51,510 nucleotides of DNA from positions 1 to 51,510 of IMG/VR virus record IMGVR_UViG_3300007516_000027; one strand, given 5' to 3'. Within the stretch, counting starts at the first letter, position 1; each line of letters begins with the position of its first letter. Source of the DNA: a virus. Under the pieces are notes generated by a model. The model did no database searches. It saw only the letters and a list, made by a program, of their open reading frames with translations, and was not told where the DNA came from. Positions 16,327-24,988 of the stretch are shown in pieces. The position numbers and the translations under genes were made by a program.

Positions 16327-17133
16327 ATGGCCGCATCCGAAGGAGTTGATCTGGAATGGAAGATAGTTGATTTATTATCTCCAACGTCCGAATCAATGAA
16401 AAGAAAATATAGTCAAAATATTGTAGTTCAGGGTGAGAGATGTGCCAAACATCTTCACACTTTTGCAGGTAATAAGATGATTGAAGTTTGGCACTCTGAT
16501 GACCCGAAAAATCCGGTAGGGCGGCCGATCAGCGCTAAACCAGAGCCGAAGACAGATATCGTTATTAAAATCGGAACTACTATATATTATGCATCTGTTA
16601 AGATGGATGGTGCAGTCCAATTAGCCTCTGGCCAGGGTAGTTCTACTGCCGAGTTATTTTCTGCTGCGGCGATACATTTGGGGCGGGCAAAAGGTAGAGT
16701 TCTTGAATCTATCATCAAGGAGTTGAAAACTATGCCAACTCGACTGCTTTCTGAGACTAATAAAACGAGAATCATGAAAGAAGCATCGCCAAAAATTATT
16801 AATGAATTCTTGAATGGTGGGAAAATTATAACAGACAGATCATATGAAGTGTGGTTGGTTAATAATAAAGAATTTCTAATGGGGGCTTTGTTAAAGTATA
16901 TAGACGATGATTTAGATTTTTTTGCCGCTCTAATATTTGAGGCAATGACAGGAGAAGAAACCCTAAAAACATATAAAGGTGCTGTCGCTGATAGTATCAT
17001 TAGCCCAAGTGGGTTTCATGAAATTGATATAGGATTCGTCCATAGTGTGTTGAATAAAGTTAAGCTTGATATCCGTGGAAAATCAAGAAGTGGTATCACA
17101 GGATTAGCATTTAGAATAGATTATAGACCTTAG
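16327..17133 (+). CDS. Possible nuclease-like protein of unknown function
   Basis: 268 residues, starting 1 nt after the previous stop. A central TDIVIKIGTTIYYASVKMDG has the strand-turn-strand shape and an Asp...S-x-K arrangement like the candidate nuclease encoded at 13597, which hints at a PD-(D/E)XK-type fold. The N-terminal part has Lys-rich and aromatic residues. There is no capsid tag. It is more AT-rich in its second half. It is part of the same late operon. The nuclease idea is weak and based on a short motif only. Confidence 0.4.
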   Translation: MAASEGVDLEWKIVDLLSPTSESMKRKYSQNIVVQGERCAKHLHTFAGNKMIEVWHSDDPKNPVGRPISAKPEPKTDIVIKIGTTIYYASVKMDGAVQLASGQGSSTAELFSAAAIHLGRAKGRVLESIIKELKTMPTRLLSETNKTRIMKEASPKIINEFLNGGKIITDRSYEVWLVNNKEFLMGALLKYIDDDLDFFAALIFEAMTGEETLKTYKGAVADSIISPSGFHEIDIGFVHSVLNKVKLDIRGKSRSGITGLAFRIDYRP

Positions 17134-17136
17134 ATT

Positions 17137-18456
17137 ATGACAATAACCTTCAAAGATTTCACATCACAAAAAGCTCTCCCCATCCGCGAGAAGTTTATCC
17201 GCGGAGATATCTTCCGTCTTGGGGCGATGGTGGAAGATGACGACGGCAAATATCAAATTCTTGATCGGGGTACTAATTATCTAACGTGTTCCGATGCCAC
17301 GGGAAATCTGGTGAAGAAGTTTATTACCGAGGTATCATCACTACCTGAGCACGCACCGAAGGACACAGTAAACTACTTCAAAGGTCTTATCACAAGCATT
17401 GCCGATCCAATTGCTTCGGTTTGCTTTGAATCAACCATCACCAAGTATAATTCCGGACAAATTATTGACTCAATAGCTATTCTAAAAGCACTTAAGGCAT
17501 ACTCAGAGAACGACACTTCTACTTTGATAAATAGTTTAACCCGAATTGACGAACTAGATAACCATATCTACCTGAAAGAAGCCATGCCAGATAACCTAAA
17601 ACAAACTCAAACTGATAAACTCAAGGTAGCCGCCGTCATTGCCGATACTTTGGGCGTTGATTCCCACGGTTCTAGCCCAGAAACGATGGTTAATCTAGCT
17701 CTGAGAAACGCGCGTAAGAACTCCATGATGATTCGCGGCGAGAGTCTGAAAATTATCCTGCGTATGTTGGAATTGGCGAAATCCGTCGGCATCAAGTACG
17801 ACGAGAATATCATCAAGGTACCCGACGAGGTGTCTGAAGAAGTTGAAAATCTAGATGAACTCTCGTCAGACCTACTTGGTCGTTATAAGAAAAAGGCTGG
17901 TGAACAGGCGACCATGGCGGATAAAAATGCAGACTTCTATCATACTGATAATGAACCTAACTTGGCTACAACTTGGGCTAAGAAAGCAAACAAGAAATTT
18001 TCTGGTATCATGCAGGCGACTAAAAAGCAGTTTGCCAATGATCTAAAAGAGAACGATAACGTGTGCGTGACCCACGAGTCGGGCAAGAGGCTATACGGTA
18101 AAGTAAAGGGTAAACACGGGTCTGTTTACGAAATCAGTTACAAAAATGGTAAGGTGGGATTCCACCACAGCCACAAGTGCGCACTGCTCAATGAACTTGA
18201 TCCGATTACAGAAGCCGATACAATAAAAACCTTTGCCGACATCGTAAAGCAAAAAGATGTCGGTGATGCGCCAGTTAATAATGCGGAAGCCACAGAGAAA
18301 AAACTAAAAGCCGCAATTGCACTATCCGCTGGTGATACAGCTTTACACGCAGATGGTCATACAACACACGTGAACACATCAGAGCCCGGACACAGTCTTG
18401 GGGCAACGAGCGATACGCATCGCCGTCAACTTGTTAACAAATTAATGGATCACTAA
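17137..18456 (+). CDS. Late head-associated protein with an internal protease site
   Basis: 439 residues. The first part (MTITFKDF...) has an FKDF tag-like start. Residues about 202-222 (IILRMLELAKSVGI) match the gene product at 22392 (IIKEMLKLAESVGI). The sequence ENLDELSSDLLGRYKKKA, with L239-D-E, matches the ELDELSKSTLGSYVNKA segment of the polyprotein encoded at 240. The C-terminal part is basic and His-rich. Inference: a two-part protein in which gp21 separates an acidic half from a basic, packaged half. It overlaps the following gene by 1 nt. No enzyme motif recognised. Confidence 0.6.
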   Translation: MTITFKDFTSQKALPIREKFIRGDIFRLGAMVEDDDGKYQILDRGTNYLTCSDATGNLVKKFITEVSSLPEHAPKDTVNYFKGLITSIADPIASVCFESTITKYNSGQIIDSIAILKALKAYSENDTSTLINSLTRIDELDNHIYLKEAMPDNLKQTQTDKLKVAAVIADTLGVDSHGSSPETMVNLALRNARKNSMMIRGESLKIILRMLELAKSVGIKYDENIIKVPDEVSEEVENLDELSSDLLGRYKKKAGEQATMADKNADFYHTDNEPNLATTWAKKANKKFSGIMQATKKQFANDLKENDNVCVTHESGKRLYGKVKGKHGSVYEISYKNGKVGFHHSHKCALLNELDPITEADTIKTFADIVKQKDVGDAPVNNAEATEKKLKAAIALSAGDTALHADGHTTHVNTSEPGHSLGATSDTHRRQLVNKLMDH

Positions 18457-20243
18457 TGAAAACTGTAAAACAAATTCTATCTGAATTTAAGGTAGAAATT
18501 AACAAAAAAGCTGATAAGATTACGTCATGGAAATTTGAAGGCGATTGGAAAAAAACCAAGCTCAAAAAGAATTCTGACGGTACCATCCAATCACCGCAGG
18601 CTAGGGCTAAAGAGCTGGCTCAGATGAATCGTAAAGATACTATCGGCGAAGATATAGTTTGTACCACATGTGATCAGTGCGGCAACACAGAATGTACTTG
18701 CAACAAAGTTATCACTGAGGCTATTCGGTCTGCAGACTTTCCCAAGGCTGTGGTTTTAATCAGACGATATCTCCAAAATAAAATTGGTAAGGTCTATGCG
18801 TATCCTGTGCCCGAAGTCTTCCACCCCGCATCAGGCGGCAAAGGCGTCGGTATCAAGTTCTTTGTTCATGGCAATCAAGCGATTCGTCTAAATTGGGTCG
18901 GTAATAATGTCGGCAAAGCAAACGGTCTTATTTCTATGGACTATTGGGATGGCCACAAGAGCCCGCAACCATATCCAAGTCATCACGTCAAGTTCGATGA
19001 AGCCCAATCGTTGACCAAGGTATTACCATTCATAGTTGATTTTGTCAATGGCAAACTCGACCGAGATGGCGAGGGTATCTTTGTGAATGAAGAAGTGTCT
19101 ATTTATGAAAGACCATTAATCACAGATTTCGCCAGAGTCTCTGAAATCTATGAAGCAACTTATACTTCAGGTGAACTTCATAAAACTGTATCGAATATTC
19201 TGGCTGCACTGACACAAGGTATTTCTATTTCTGACCAAAATAAAGCTGGTGGTGTCAAGAAGTACGGCCCACGGTGGAACAAGGCTATCGAAGCTATCAA
19301 GCGGAATCACGGCAACTTGTTTACCAAAGAAGGTCTGAAGCATGTTATCGCTAAAGAACATGTAAAGAAGATTGATGCCGCGGCAGTGCTTGCTTATATC
19401 TCAGGTGGTGAAGATGCAACAGCCTATACAGTAACAGCGGGCGGTAAAGAAACAGTAGATGTAGATGGGGCGACCGAGTCGGATATCGAACGGATGACCT
19501 ATGAGGAAAGTTTGGATGCTCTTCAATCTGGTGTAAAATTGCTTATGGCGAATGCGACGAATGGTTTGTTCTTAGCTGGTAGAGGTGGTGTCGGAAAAAC
19601 CGTCAACGTAGAAGATGTTCTTGCTGCTGCAGGTAAAACTGATGGTGAGGGCTACTTCAAAGTGGCTGGCTCTGCGTCGCCCGCCGGGTTGTATCGCGTA
19701 TTATTTGATCACAAGACGGAAATTCTTCTATTTGATGATGCCGATTCTGCTCTACAAGATGTTGAAGGACGAAATCTGATCAAGGCTGCCGCTGATACTT
19801 CGAAGCGCCGGAAAATCTCATGGATGAAGGGTGGTCGGGGCTATGTTGATCCCGAGGATTATGATGAAGAAGGTGAAGGGGAAGCGTTACCTAGGTTCTT
19901 TGATTTCACGGGTAAGATTATCTTCATTAGTAATTTGTCGCTTAACAAGCTCGACCCAGATGGAGCGCTTCGTACACGCGCCTACGTTATTAATATTGAC
20001 CCTACGAACGAAGAAATGTATTCGTTCATGTTGAAGATCGCCAATAAAATTAAACTTGATGTTGATTATGAACTGTCGGATAAAGACAGAATTGAGGTTG
20101 TAGAACTTCTAAAAACCAGAAAAGTTGCTGATAAAACAGTAAATTTGCGACAGCTTGTCAGGGGGCTAAACACTCGCGCAGGAATAGAACAGCAGGGCGG
20201 ATCCAAGGAAGAGTGGATGAAATTCGTTCGCATGTTTGCATAG
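18456..20243 (+). CDS. AAA+ ATPase with capsid tag and cysteine cluster
   Basis: 595 residues. N-terminal tag MKTVKQILSE (site L-S-E, close to T4 MKTYxEF). Then a cysteine cluster at about residues 69-81 (CTTCDQCGNTECTC) that could bind zinc, a segment KVYAYPVPEVFHPASGG, and an AAA+ domain with Walker A GRGGVGKT (375-382) and Walker B EILLFDDAD (about 422-430). FISNLSLNKLDPDGALRTR supplies sensor and arginine-finger candidates. T4 internal proteins are not ATPases, so a head-tagged ATPase is unusual. It may act on DNA or proteins after injection, or work as a late assembly factor. It is followed by three small late genes. Confidence 0.6.
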   Translation: MKTVKQILSEFKVEINKKADKITSWKFEGDWKKTKLKKNSDGTIQSPQARAKELAQMNRKDTIGEDIVCTTCDQCGNTECTCNKVITEAIRSADFPKAVVLIRRYLQNKIGKVYAYPVPEVFHPASGGKGVGIKFFVHGNQAIRLNWVGNNVGKANGLISMDYWDGHKSPQPYPSHHVKFDEAQSLTKVLPFIVDFVNGKLDRDGEGIFVNEEVSIYERPLITDFARVSEIYEATYTSGELHKTVSNILAALTQGISISDQNKAGGVKKYGPRWNKAIEAIKRNHGNLFTKEGLKHVIAKEHVKKIDAAAVLAYISGGEDATAYTVTAGGKETVDVDGATESDIERMTYEESLDALQSGVKLLMANATNGLFLAGRGGVGKTVNVEDVLAAAGKTDGEGYFKVAGSASPAGLYRVLFDHKTEILLFDDADSALQDVEGRNLIKAAADTSKRRKISWMKGGRGYVDPEDYDEEGEGEALPRFFDFTGKIIFISNLSLNKLDPDGALRTRAYVINIDPTNEEMYSFMLKIANKIKLDVDYELSDKDRIEVVELLKTRKVADKTVNLRQLVRGLNTRAGIEQQGGSKEEWMKFVRMFA

Positions 20244-20260
20244 GAAATAAAAGGAAAAAT

Positions 20261-20530
20261 ATGAATTATACAAAAATCAAAGGGCTTATCGAATCTGTGT
20301 TGGACGAATCGAAAGCATCTTACTCTTCCAAAGAACATTATCATTTCAACAACGGTCGGGCACCAACCGGTCATGGTACCTGGATGTTTAGTTCAAAGCA
20401 CCCGTTAAATTTTAATATTGATAACGACCGGGTTTTCCACAACACTGGTACGTTCGGTGATGCTCAAAAGGCTGCATCGGCACATTATAAATCTAATGGC
20501 CACAAGGGCGAATTTCACGTCCTCCCATAA
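20261..20530 (+). CDS. Small late protein with L-D-E tag
   Basis: 89 residues from the ATG at 20261, after AAAAGGAAAAAT. The N-terminus (KIKGLIESVLDE) ends in an L-D-E protease site at residues 14-16. The rest is Gly, His and aromatic rich with no domain I recognise (GTWMFSSKHPLNF). It lies downstream of the tagged ATPase gene. It may be another small head cargo protein trimmed by gp21. Confidence 0.6.
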   Translation: MNYTKIKGLIESVLDESKASYSSKEHYHFNNGRAPTGHGTWMFSSKHPLNFNIDNDRVFHNTGTFGDAQKAASAHYKSNGHKGEFHVLP

Positions 20531-20548
20531 GCTAAAGAATAAAACGCC

Positions 20549-20902
20549 ATGTTAGAACAGTTTCAAGCACTTCAGTTAGATTTATATTTCAATCAGGGTA
20601 CGTCCTATACGAAGAATTTTACTCTTCTTGATGCTACACCAGACTATCCTCAGCCAATTGATCTAACTGGAGTCACACTTGTGGGCGCGATCAAAAGATA
20701 TACTGGTGTGGGCCTTGAGCCTGTTTCACCTATCTGCGTGGTTACAGAAGAACCTGGTACATTTAATATGAGTATGTTGAGTTCTGATACAAAACTTTTA
20801 GTATATCCGAGATATGTCTATGAAATTATTGCAGTAGACAATATTAGTCCCACAAAGATTGTCAAGATTATGTTCGGTCAATTACACATTCAAACCTTTT
20901 GA
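20549..20902 (+). CDS. Probable baseplate or tail structural protein
   Basis: 117 residues. The N-terminal LDLYFNQGTSYTKNFTLLD followed by PIDLTGVTLVGAIKR and a C-terminal YVYEIIAVD...VKIMFGQLHI is a pattern often seen in small beta-sandwich proteins of phage baseplates or neck fibres. No L-x-E tag. It lies between the cargo genes and the lysis genes. Family name not certain. Confidence 0.5.
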   Translation: MLEQFQALQLDLYFNQGTSYTKNFTLLDATPDYPQPIDLTGVTLVGAIKRYTGVGLEPVSPICVVTEEPGTFNMSMLSSDTKLLVYPRYVYEIIAVDNISPTKIVKIMFGQLHIQTF

Positions 20903-20935
20903 TTTTCAAATATATAATTAAATAAGAAAGATAAA

Positions 20936-21172
20936 ATGGAATATTCTCAATTAGCTATAGCAGCACTAAGTATAATTTGCGCCATTCTTGGTTGGTTTGC
21001 TAGAGAGCTGTATGGCGCGACCCAGAGTTTACGAAAAGATTTGGCAACTCTCGAGATTCGTATGTCATCTGATTATGTACGATATGACAGATTACAAGAT
21101 GCTCTGTCCCCAATTATGGAAGTATTATCTGAGATAAAACAGTCTTTGAAAGAGAAGATGGATAAACCATGA
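20936..21172 (+). CDS. Small membrane protein with coiled coil, lysis region
   Basis: 78 residues. One hydrophobic segment at about 4-22 (LAIAALSIICAILGWFA) followed by a charged helical tail rich in Lys, Glu and Arg. Directly upstream of a similar protein, a holin and an endolysin, so it is probably part of lysis (holin-like, spanin-like or accessory). The next gene overlaps it by 4 nt. Confidence 0.55.
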   Translation: MEYSQLAIAALSIICAILGWFARELYGATQSLRKDLATLEIRMSSDYVRYDRLQDALSPIMEVLSEIKQSLKEKMDKP

Positions 21173-21462
21173 AAGAGCTCAGCACATTAACAAAAGCCGC
21201 GAGTGCTGTTGCAGCAATTGGTACACTAATTGGCGCCGTATTAATTGTTGATACGCGATATGCTCATGCAGCAGACTTTAATAAATATCAGCAAAATCAG
21301 GCTCAAGAATTACGGTTACAATTAAATAGTTTGAGAGGACAACTCCTAGAAGATAAGCTGTTCGAACTGGAAACAAAGCCGAATAAATCACAACAAGATT
21401 TAGCATTGATTGAAAGATTTAAGCGCCAGTTAGAAGAAACAAAAATCATAAATAAAAAGTAA
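21169..21462 (+). CDS. Small membrane-anchored coiled-coil protein, lysis region
   Basis: 97 residues. A hydrophobic N-terminal stretch (about 10-28, AASAVAAIGTLIGAVLIV) is followed by RYAHAADFNKY and a long Gln/Glu/Lys-rich coiled coil. The layout resembles inner-membrane spanin subunits. No lipoprotein partner is seen next to it. It starts inside the end of the previous gene (ATGA), so translation is coupled. Confidence 0.5.
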   Translation: MKELSTLTKAASAVAAIGTLIGAVLIVDTRYAHAADFNKYQQNQAQELRLQLNSLRGQLLEDKLFELETKPNKSQQDLALIERFKRQLEETKIINKK

Positions 21463-21470
21463 GGAATAAT

Positions 21471-21938
21471 ATGTTTACTGCACTCTTTTCATTTCTAGGC
21501 GGCTCAGTATTCCGCATGCTATTCGGGGAAATTTCCTCGTTCATCAACAAACGGCAAGATCACGCGCAAGAAGTTGCGATGATGGAACTGCAATCGCGGA
21601 TGGATGATAGATCCTCTGAGCGGACACACGCCATTATCCGATTACAAGCTGAACTTGGTGTTAAGACACTCGAGGTTCAAAGTGATGCCGCCGTGGCTGT
21701 CGCTGAGTCAGAGGCCTTCACTGCGGCAATGCGATTTGCTAATAAACCGACTGGTATTCAGTGGGTCGATGCTTGGAACTCTGTCGTTCGTCCGTCATAT
21801 GCAACCGTGGGATTATGCCTGTGGGTTTTCAAATTATCGTCCCAGGGCTTCATAATGGACGACTTTGATATGACATTATTCGGTACGATCACAGGCTTCT
21901 TCTTCGGTAACCGCTTCATGCAGAAACTGGGCAAGTAA
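21471..21938 (+). CDS. Holin-like protein (3-TM phage holin family)
   Basis: 155 residues. An amphipathic N-terminus (FSFLGGSVFRMLFG), then a charged helix ELQSR...SERTHAIIRLQAE, then GIQWVDAWNSVVRPSYATVGLCLWV and a C-terminal hydrophobic segment TLFGTITGFFFG. This matches the holin type whose conserved core is WVDALxxxVRP followed by membrane helices. It would set the time of lysis by permeabilising the inner membrane for the endolysin encoded immediately downstream, with overlapping stop and start codons. Confidence 0.7.
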   Translation: MFTALFSFLGGSVFRMLFGEISSFINKRQDHAQEVAMMELQSRMDDRSSERTHAIIRLQAELGVKTLEVQSDAAVAVAESEAFTAAMRFANKPTGIQWVDAWNSVVRPSYATVGLCLWVFKLSSQGFIMDDFDMTLFGTITGFFFGNRFMQKLGK

Positions 21939-22360
21939 TGGAACTCGGTCTATTACACACGCTGATTAAGAGGTTCGAAGGCTTACATCTAATGCCTTAT
22001 CTCTGCCCCGCGGGTGTTTGGACGTGCGGATGGGGATCAACTGGCCCCGATGTATTTCCTGGTAAACCTTGGACACGAGAGTACGCTGATCGTCGGATGG
22101 AAGAAGATGCTTTATTCTTTGCGCGAGGTGCGTTAGCTTTATGTCCATCGTTGCAAGGTGATCAACTCTGCGCTATTGCTGACTTTTCTTACAATCTTGG
22201 TCTTGGTCGGCTTCGCGCTTCTACGCTACGAAAACGAATCAACGCCGCCGACAATGCAGGAGTTATCACAGAACTTAATAAGTGGGTCTTTGGTGGCGGT
22301 AAGAAGTTAAATGGGCTTGTGACGCGAAGACGCATCGAGGCCATGGCCTTTTTAAAATGA
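21938..22360 (+). CDS. Endolysin, GH24 lysozyme
   Basis: 140 residues. The GH24 catalytic triad region reads KRFEGLHLMPYLCPAGVWTCGWGST: Glu14, then Cys23 in the place of T4 lysozyme Asp20, then Thr29. The E-8-C-5-T spacing is an accepted variant in phage endolysins. FSYNLGLGRLRASTLR and the C-terminal NGLVTRRRIEAMAFL are also typical. No signal peptide, so it depends on the holin. It cuts the MurNAc-GlcNAc bond of peptidoglycan at the end of infection. Confidence 0.92.
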   Translation: MELGLLHTLIKRFEGLHLMPYLCPAGVWTCGWGSTGPDVFPGKPWTREYADRRMEEDALFFARGALALCPSLQGDQLCAIADFSYNLGLGRLRASTLRKRINAADNAGVITELNKWVFGGGKKLNGLVTRRRIEAMAFLK

Positions 22361-22391
22361 TAAATATCTATAATAAGTAGAACGGATTAAA

Positions 22392-23123
22392 ATGACTATT
22401 GCAATACAGGCGGCTATAATTATAGCCAAGTCGTTACATTATACGCCGCTAATAAATGAATCAGCCCAGAGAATCATTGATAACTCAGTAGAATCGTGTG
22501 GGCCAATGACTGGCCAACAAATAGAAATCATCAAAGAAATGTTGAAGTTGGCTGAGTCTGTTGGCATTGATACATCTAATATAGTTCTACCCGCGATCAT
22601 TGAAAAAATAGAAGCAATTGCTCAAGAAGAAGATGGTGAAGTGTCGGATGAAGAACTTGACGACATGATCAAAGATATTAATGACTGGGAAGACGTCATT
22701 GATGAATATGAACCAGGCGAATTGGTTATGATTGATGACGAAACCGGTGAAGAGTTAGATGGTCTAGATGAAGACATGAACGAGTCAGAACTCAACGAAA
22801 TTCTATCTAGAGCTGAACGTATCAAGTCAAGAATGCGATTTGCTCGTACATCGGGTAAACGATTACGTGCTGTGAAGATTGCTCTTCGTAGGCATAGTTC
22901 AAATGCCAAGATAAATAGTAAAGCTAGAAGGATGGCTATCAAACTTATGAAGAAAAGATTGTCTCGTGGTAAATCTATTGCATCAATGGGGTTTGCAGAG
23001 AAATCTAGAATCGAACGAATTATCGTCGCGAGATCAAAAGTAATCGGTAGATTGGCTCTGAAGCTTACAAGTCGAATTCGTACTATTGAAAAGAACAGAT
23101 TAACCCATAGGACAACACGATGA
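22392..23123 (+). CDS. Acidic-to-basic head protein with a central L-N-E cleavage site
   Basis: 243 residues. The N-terminal half is acidic (residues about 75-132 are mostly Asp/Glu). NESELNE follows (Leu134-Asn-Glu136), then a very basic C-terminal 107 residues rich in Arg and Lys (RFARTSGKRLRAVKIALRRH). The N-terminal IIKEMLKLAESVGI is shared with the gene product at 17137. Inference: the acidic part neutralises the basic part until gp21 cuts it in the prohead, after which the basic domain stays with DNA in the head. Similar basic domains are seen in structural proteins of T4-like phages. The variant box GATAAATA lies upstream (22362). Confidence 0.65.
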   Translation: MTIAIQAAIIIAKSLHYTPLINESAQRIIDNSVESCGPMTGQQIEIIKEMLKLAESVGIDTSNIVLPAIIEKIEAIAQEEDGEVSDEELDDMIKDINDWEDVIDEYEPGELVMIDDETGEELDGLDEDMNESELNEILSRAERIKSRMRFARTSGKRLRAVKIALRRHSSNAKINSKARRMAIKLMKKRLSRGKSIASMGFAEKSRIERIIVARSKVIGRLALKLTSRIRTIEKNRLTHRTTR

Positions 23124-24394
23124 TATCTCTAAAAGAATATATCGATGGCGAAGAGATTAAATCAGTCTCATCGGACTCAGCTATTCGTAAAACCATCATG
23201 GTCGTAAATAACAAAGGCAAAATGGTACCGAAAAAGATACCAGTAAGTCAAGTATTTGCGAATAATAGGAATGAAGATGTGATCAATAGCATTGAACTGA
23301 ATGATTCGGTAGATAGTATAGATGAGGGTTATAATGCCCACGCGCGTGCCGCGTCTATCACTGATACAGATGTACAACTTGCAAATAGTGGTCGTGATAA
23401 AGTAGAAATGGCAAAAAATGCTATTCATCATCACACTCGTGCAATGAATAGTGCTACTTCATATACAATGAAAAATTATCATAAAGATAAAATTGCTGCT
23501 CATCGGTTGAAACATGGAATTAATGAAGATCTCGTTCATCTCGCCAAGGACAAATGTGGTGGCGGTGAAGAAAAAGCCAGGGGAGCTAAATATATTAAAG
23601 ATCTTGATACCTTGAATAAGGGGCGTGTCGCAGATATGGATGAAGCCCTCGATGTATACCATCCAAAACGTGTAATGGGTAAGTGGGTTAAAACCTCTAA
23701 AAAATCACGCAACGAGGCCAATAAAATGTTAACATTCAAAGACTATAAAGAACTTTACGAAACAACAGAAGCTGCTATTGATTTACAACTTGCAACTTTA
23801 ACCGCTCAACTTGAAGAAGGTTGGAAAAAAGAACACCCAAGTTCATCAGAACTGGTCGAAATCCATCACAAACTCGGTGACACAGTTATTCCAACGGTTG
23901 GTCCTCATAAAGGCCACCCCCATAAAGTTATCGGTGTTCGTCCGGATGGATATCATATTCAGCCTATAGGTCTGACCGCTCGTCAAACTAAATATAATCT
24001 CGGTGCTGCTCATGCAAGACATGATCAGCTTACAGAAGCTGAAATGGGTGAATCCACATTTGACTGGCAAAAGAAACCGTCTGAGATCGACTGGAAAGGT
24101 GACGCACCAACCACAACGAAATCAGCTGAGGGTGGTACCATATACAAGGCTCGTGAAACACCACGCAACCCATACACAGGCGGTAAAGCAGACCCCAAGT
24201 CAGTTGGTCGGCCGTCTGGTACCTATGATGGCATTTATAAAATAGATCGAACTAAACGAGATACCAAAGAGTATAAAGACGCTTTATCCGCAAAAGTTCG
24301 AGGTACTAAGGCTGCGGGCTTCGCAGATCGCGCCCATTTCAAAGATGTGATGCATACCGCCCTCAAAAAACGGCAAGCTGAATTATATAAATAA
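23120..24394 (+). CDS. Late protein with two tag-like segments, possible double head protein
   Basis: 424 residues. It starts MISLKEYIDGEE, similar to the capsid-targeting tags. A possible cleavage site SIDEGYNAHARAAS lies at about 65-79. A second tag, MLTFKDYKELYE (203-214), occurs in the middle, with its own upstream GAGG about 9 nt before its ATG (23726), so the second half could also be made as a separate 222-residue protein. Both halves are His, Lys and Gly rich. It looks like two cargo genes fused in frame. No enzyme motif is recognised. It overlaps the previous gene by 4 nt. Confidence 0.55.
   Translation: MISLKEYIDGEEIKSVSSDSAIRKTIMVVNNKGKMVPKKIPVSQVFANNRNEDVINSIELNDSVDSIDEGYNAHARAASITDTDVQLANSGRDKVEMAKNAIHHHTRAMNSATSYTMKNYHKDKIAAHRLKHGINEDLVHLAKDKCGGGEEKARGAKYIKDLDTLNKGRVADMDEALDVYHPKRVMGKWVKTSKKSRNEANKMLTFKDYKELYETTEAAIDLQLATLTAQLEEGWKKEHPSSSELVEIHHKLGDTVIPTVGPHKGHPHKVIGVRPDGYHIQPIGLTARQTKYNLGAAHARHDQLTEAEMGESTFDWQKKPSEIDWKGDAPTTTKSAEGGTIYKARETPRNPYTGGKADPKSVGRPSGTYDGIYKIDRTKRDTKEYKDALSAKVRGTKAAGFADRAHFKDVMHTALKKRQAELYK
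24386..24393 (+). promoter_or_regulatory. T4-type late promoter TATAAATA
   Basis: Exact TATAAATA inside the last codons of the upstream gene, 20 nt before the start at 24413, which has the ribosome site AAAGGAAAC. Confidence 0.8.
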
Positions 24395-24412
24395 CAACAA
24401 AGGAAACAAATT

Positions 24413-24985
24413 ATGCCTACATTTACAAATAAAGATACCACAGCCGGTATGCCAAAGTGGCTTCAGCCAACGGTACCAGATGCGGAAATCGTATTCGTGT
24501 CGCTCGAAGAATCAAAATTAACTGCTAATCGAATCAAGGGTATTACATCCCCGGGTTGGCATCGCGTCGTTGAAAAGATGAACAGCGACGGTTCGCTCAC
24601 ATACAAAGTTGAATGCCTCGCAGCATTTACAGTTACTGATGCAGTATCTGGCGACGTTAAGGGTGACGATTTGGTTGTTGGTGATGTTGAAATTGTTATC
24701 GGTACACAGCCAGTTAACACTACAGTTGCTACAGCCACAGCTACATCCTTCACGGTGGTTGGTACAGGTATCACAACCTATCAGTGGCAGTTACAAACCG
24801 GTGGCACAGGCGCATATGTTAATATCGCAAATGCCGGTGTATATCTAGGTGCCCTGTTAGCTACTCTGAGCATCTCTGATTCGACTGGCCTAACATCCAA
24901 CCGCTATCGCGTTGTTTGCGGTAATGGCGGAACCGCTCAGGTTACATCACGTGGTGCATCACTGACTGTAACAGTTGCCGCATAA
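24413..24985 (+). CDS. Virion structural protein with a C-terminal Ig-like domain
   Basis: 190 residues. The N-terminal half includes MPKWLQPTVPDAEIVFVSLEE and ITSPGWHRVV, a segment conserved in structural proteins of T4-like aquatic phages. The C-terminal half (about 95-190) is Thr/Val/Gly rich and contains YQWQLQTGG and NRYRVVCGNGG with a conserved Trp and Cys, the pattern of a bacterial Ig-like domain. Such domains decorate phage heads and tails and bind surface sugars weakly. Late promoter and strong ribosome site fit an abundant virion protein. Confidence 0.7.
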   Translation: MPTFTNKDTTAGMPKWLQPTVPDAEIVFVSLEESKLTANRIKGITSPGWHRVVEKMNSDGSLTYKVECLAAFTVTDAVSGDVKGDDLVVGDVEIVIGTQPVNTTVATATATSFTVVGTGITTYQWQLQTGGTGAYVNIANAGVYLGALLATLSISDSTGLTSNRYRVVCGNGGTAQVTSRGASLTVTVAA

Positions 24986-24988
24986 TAG

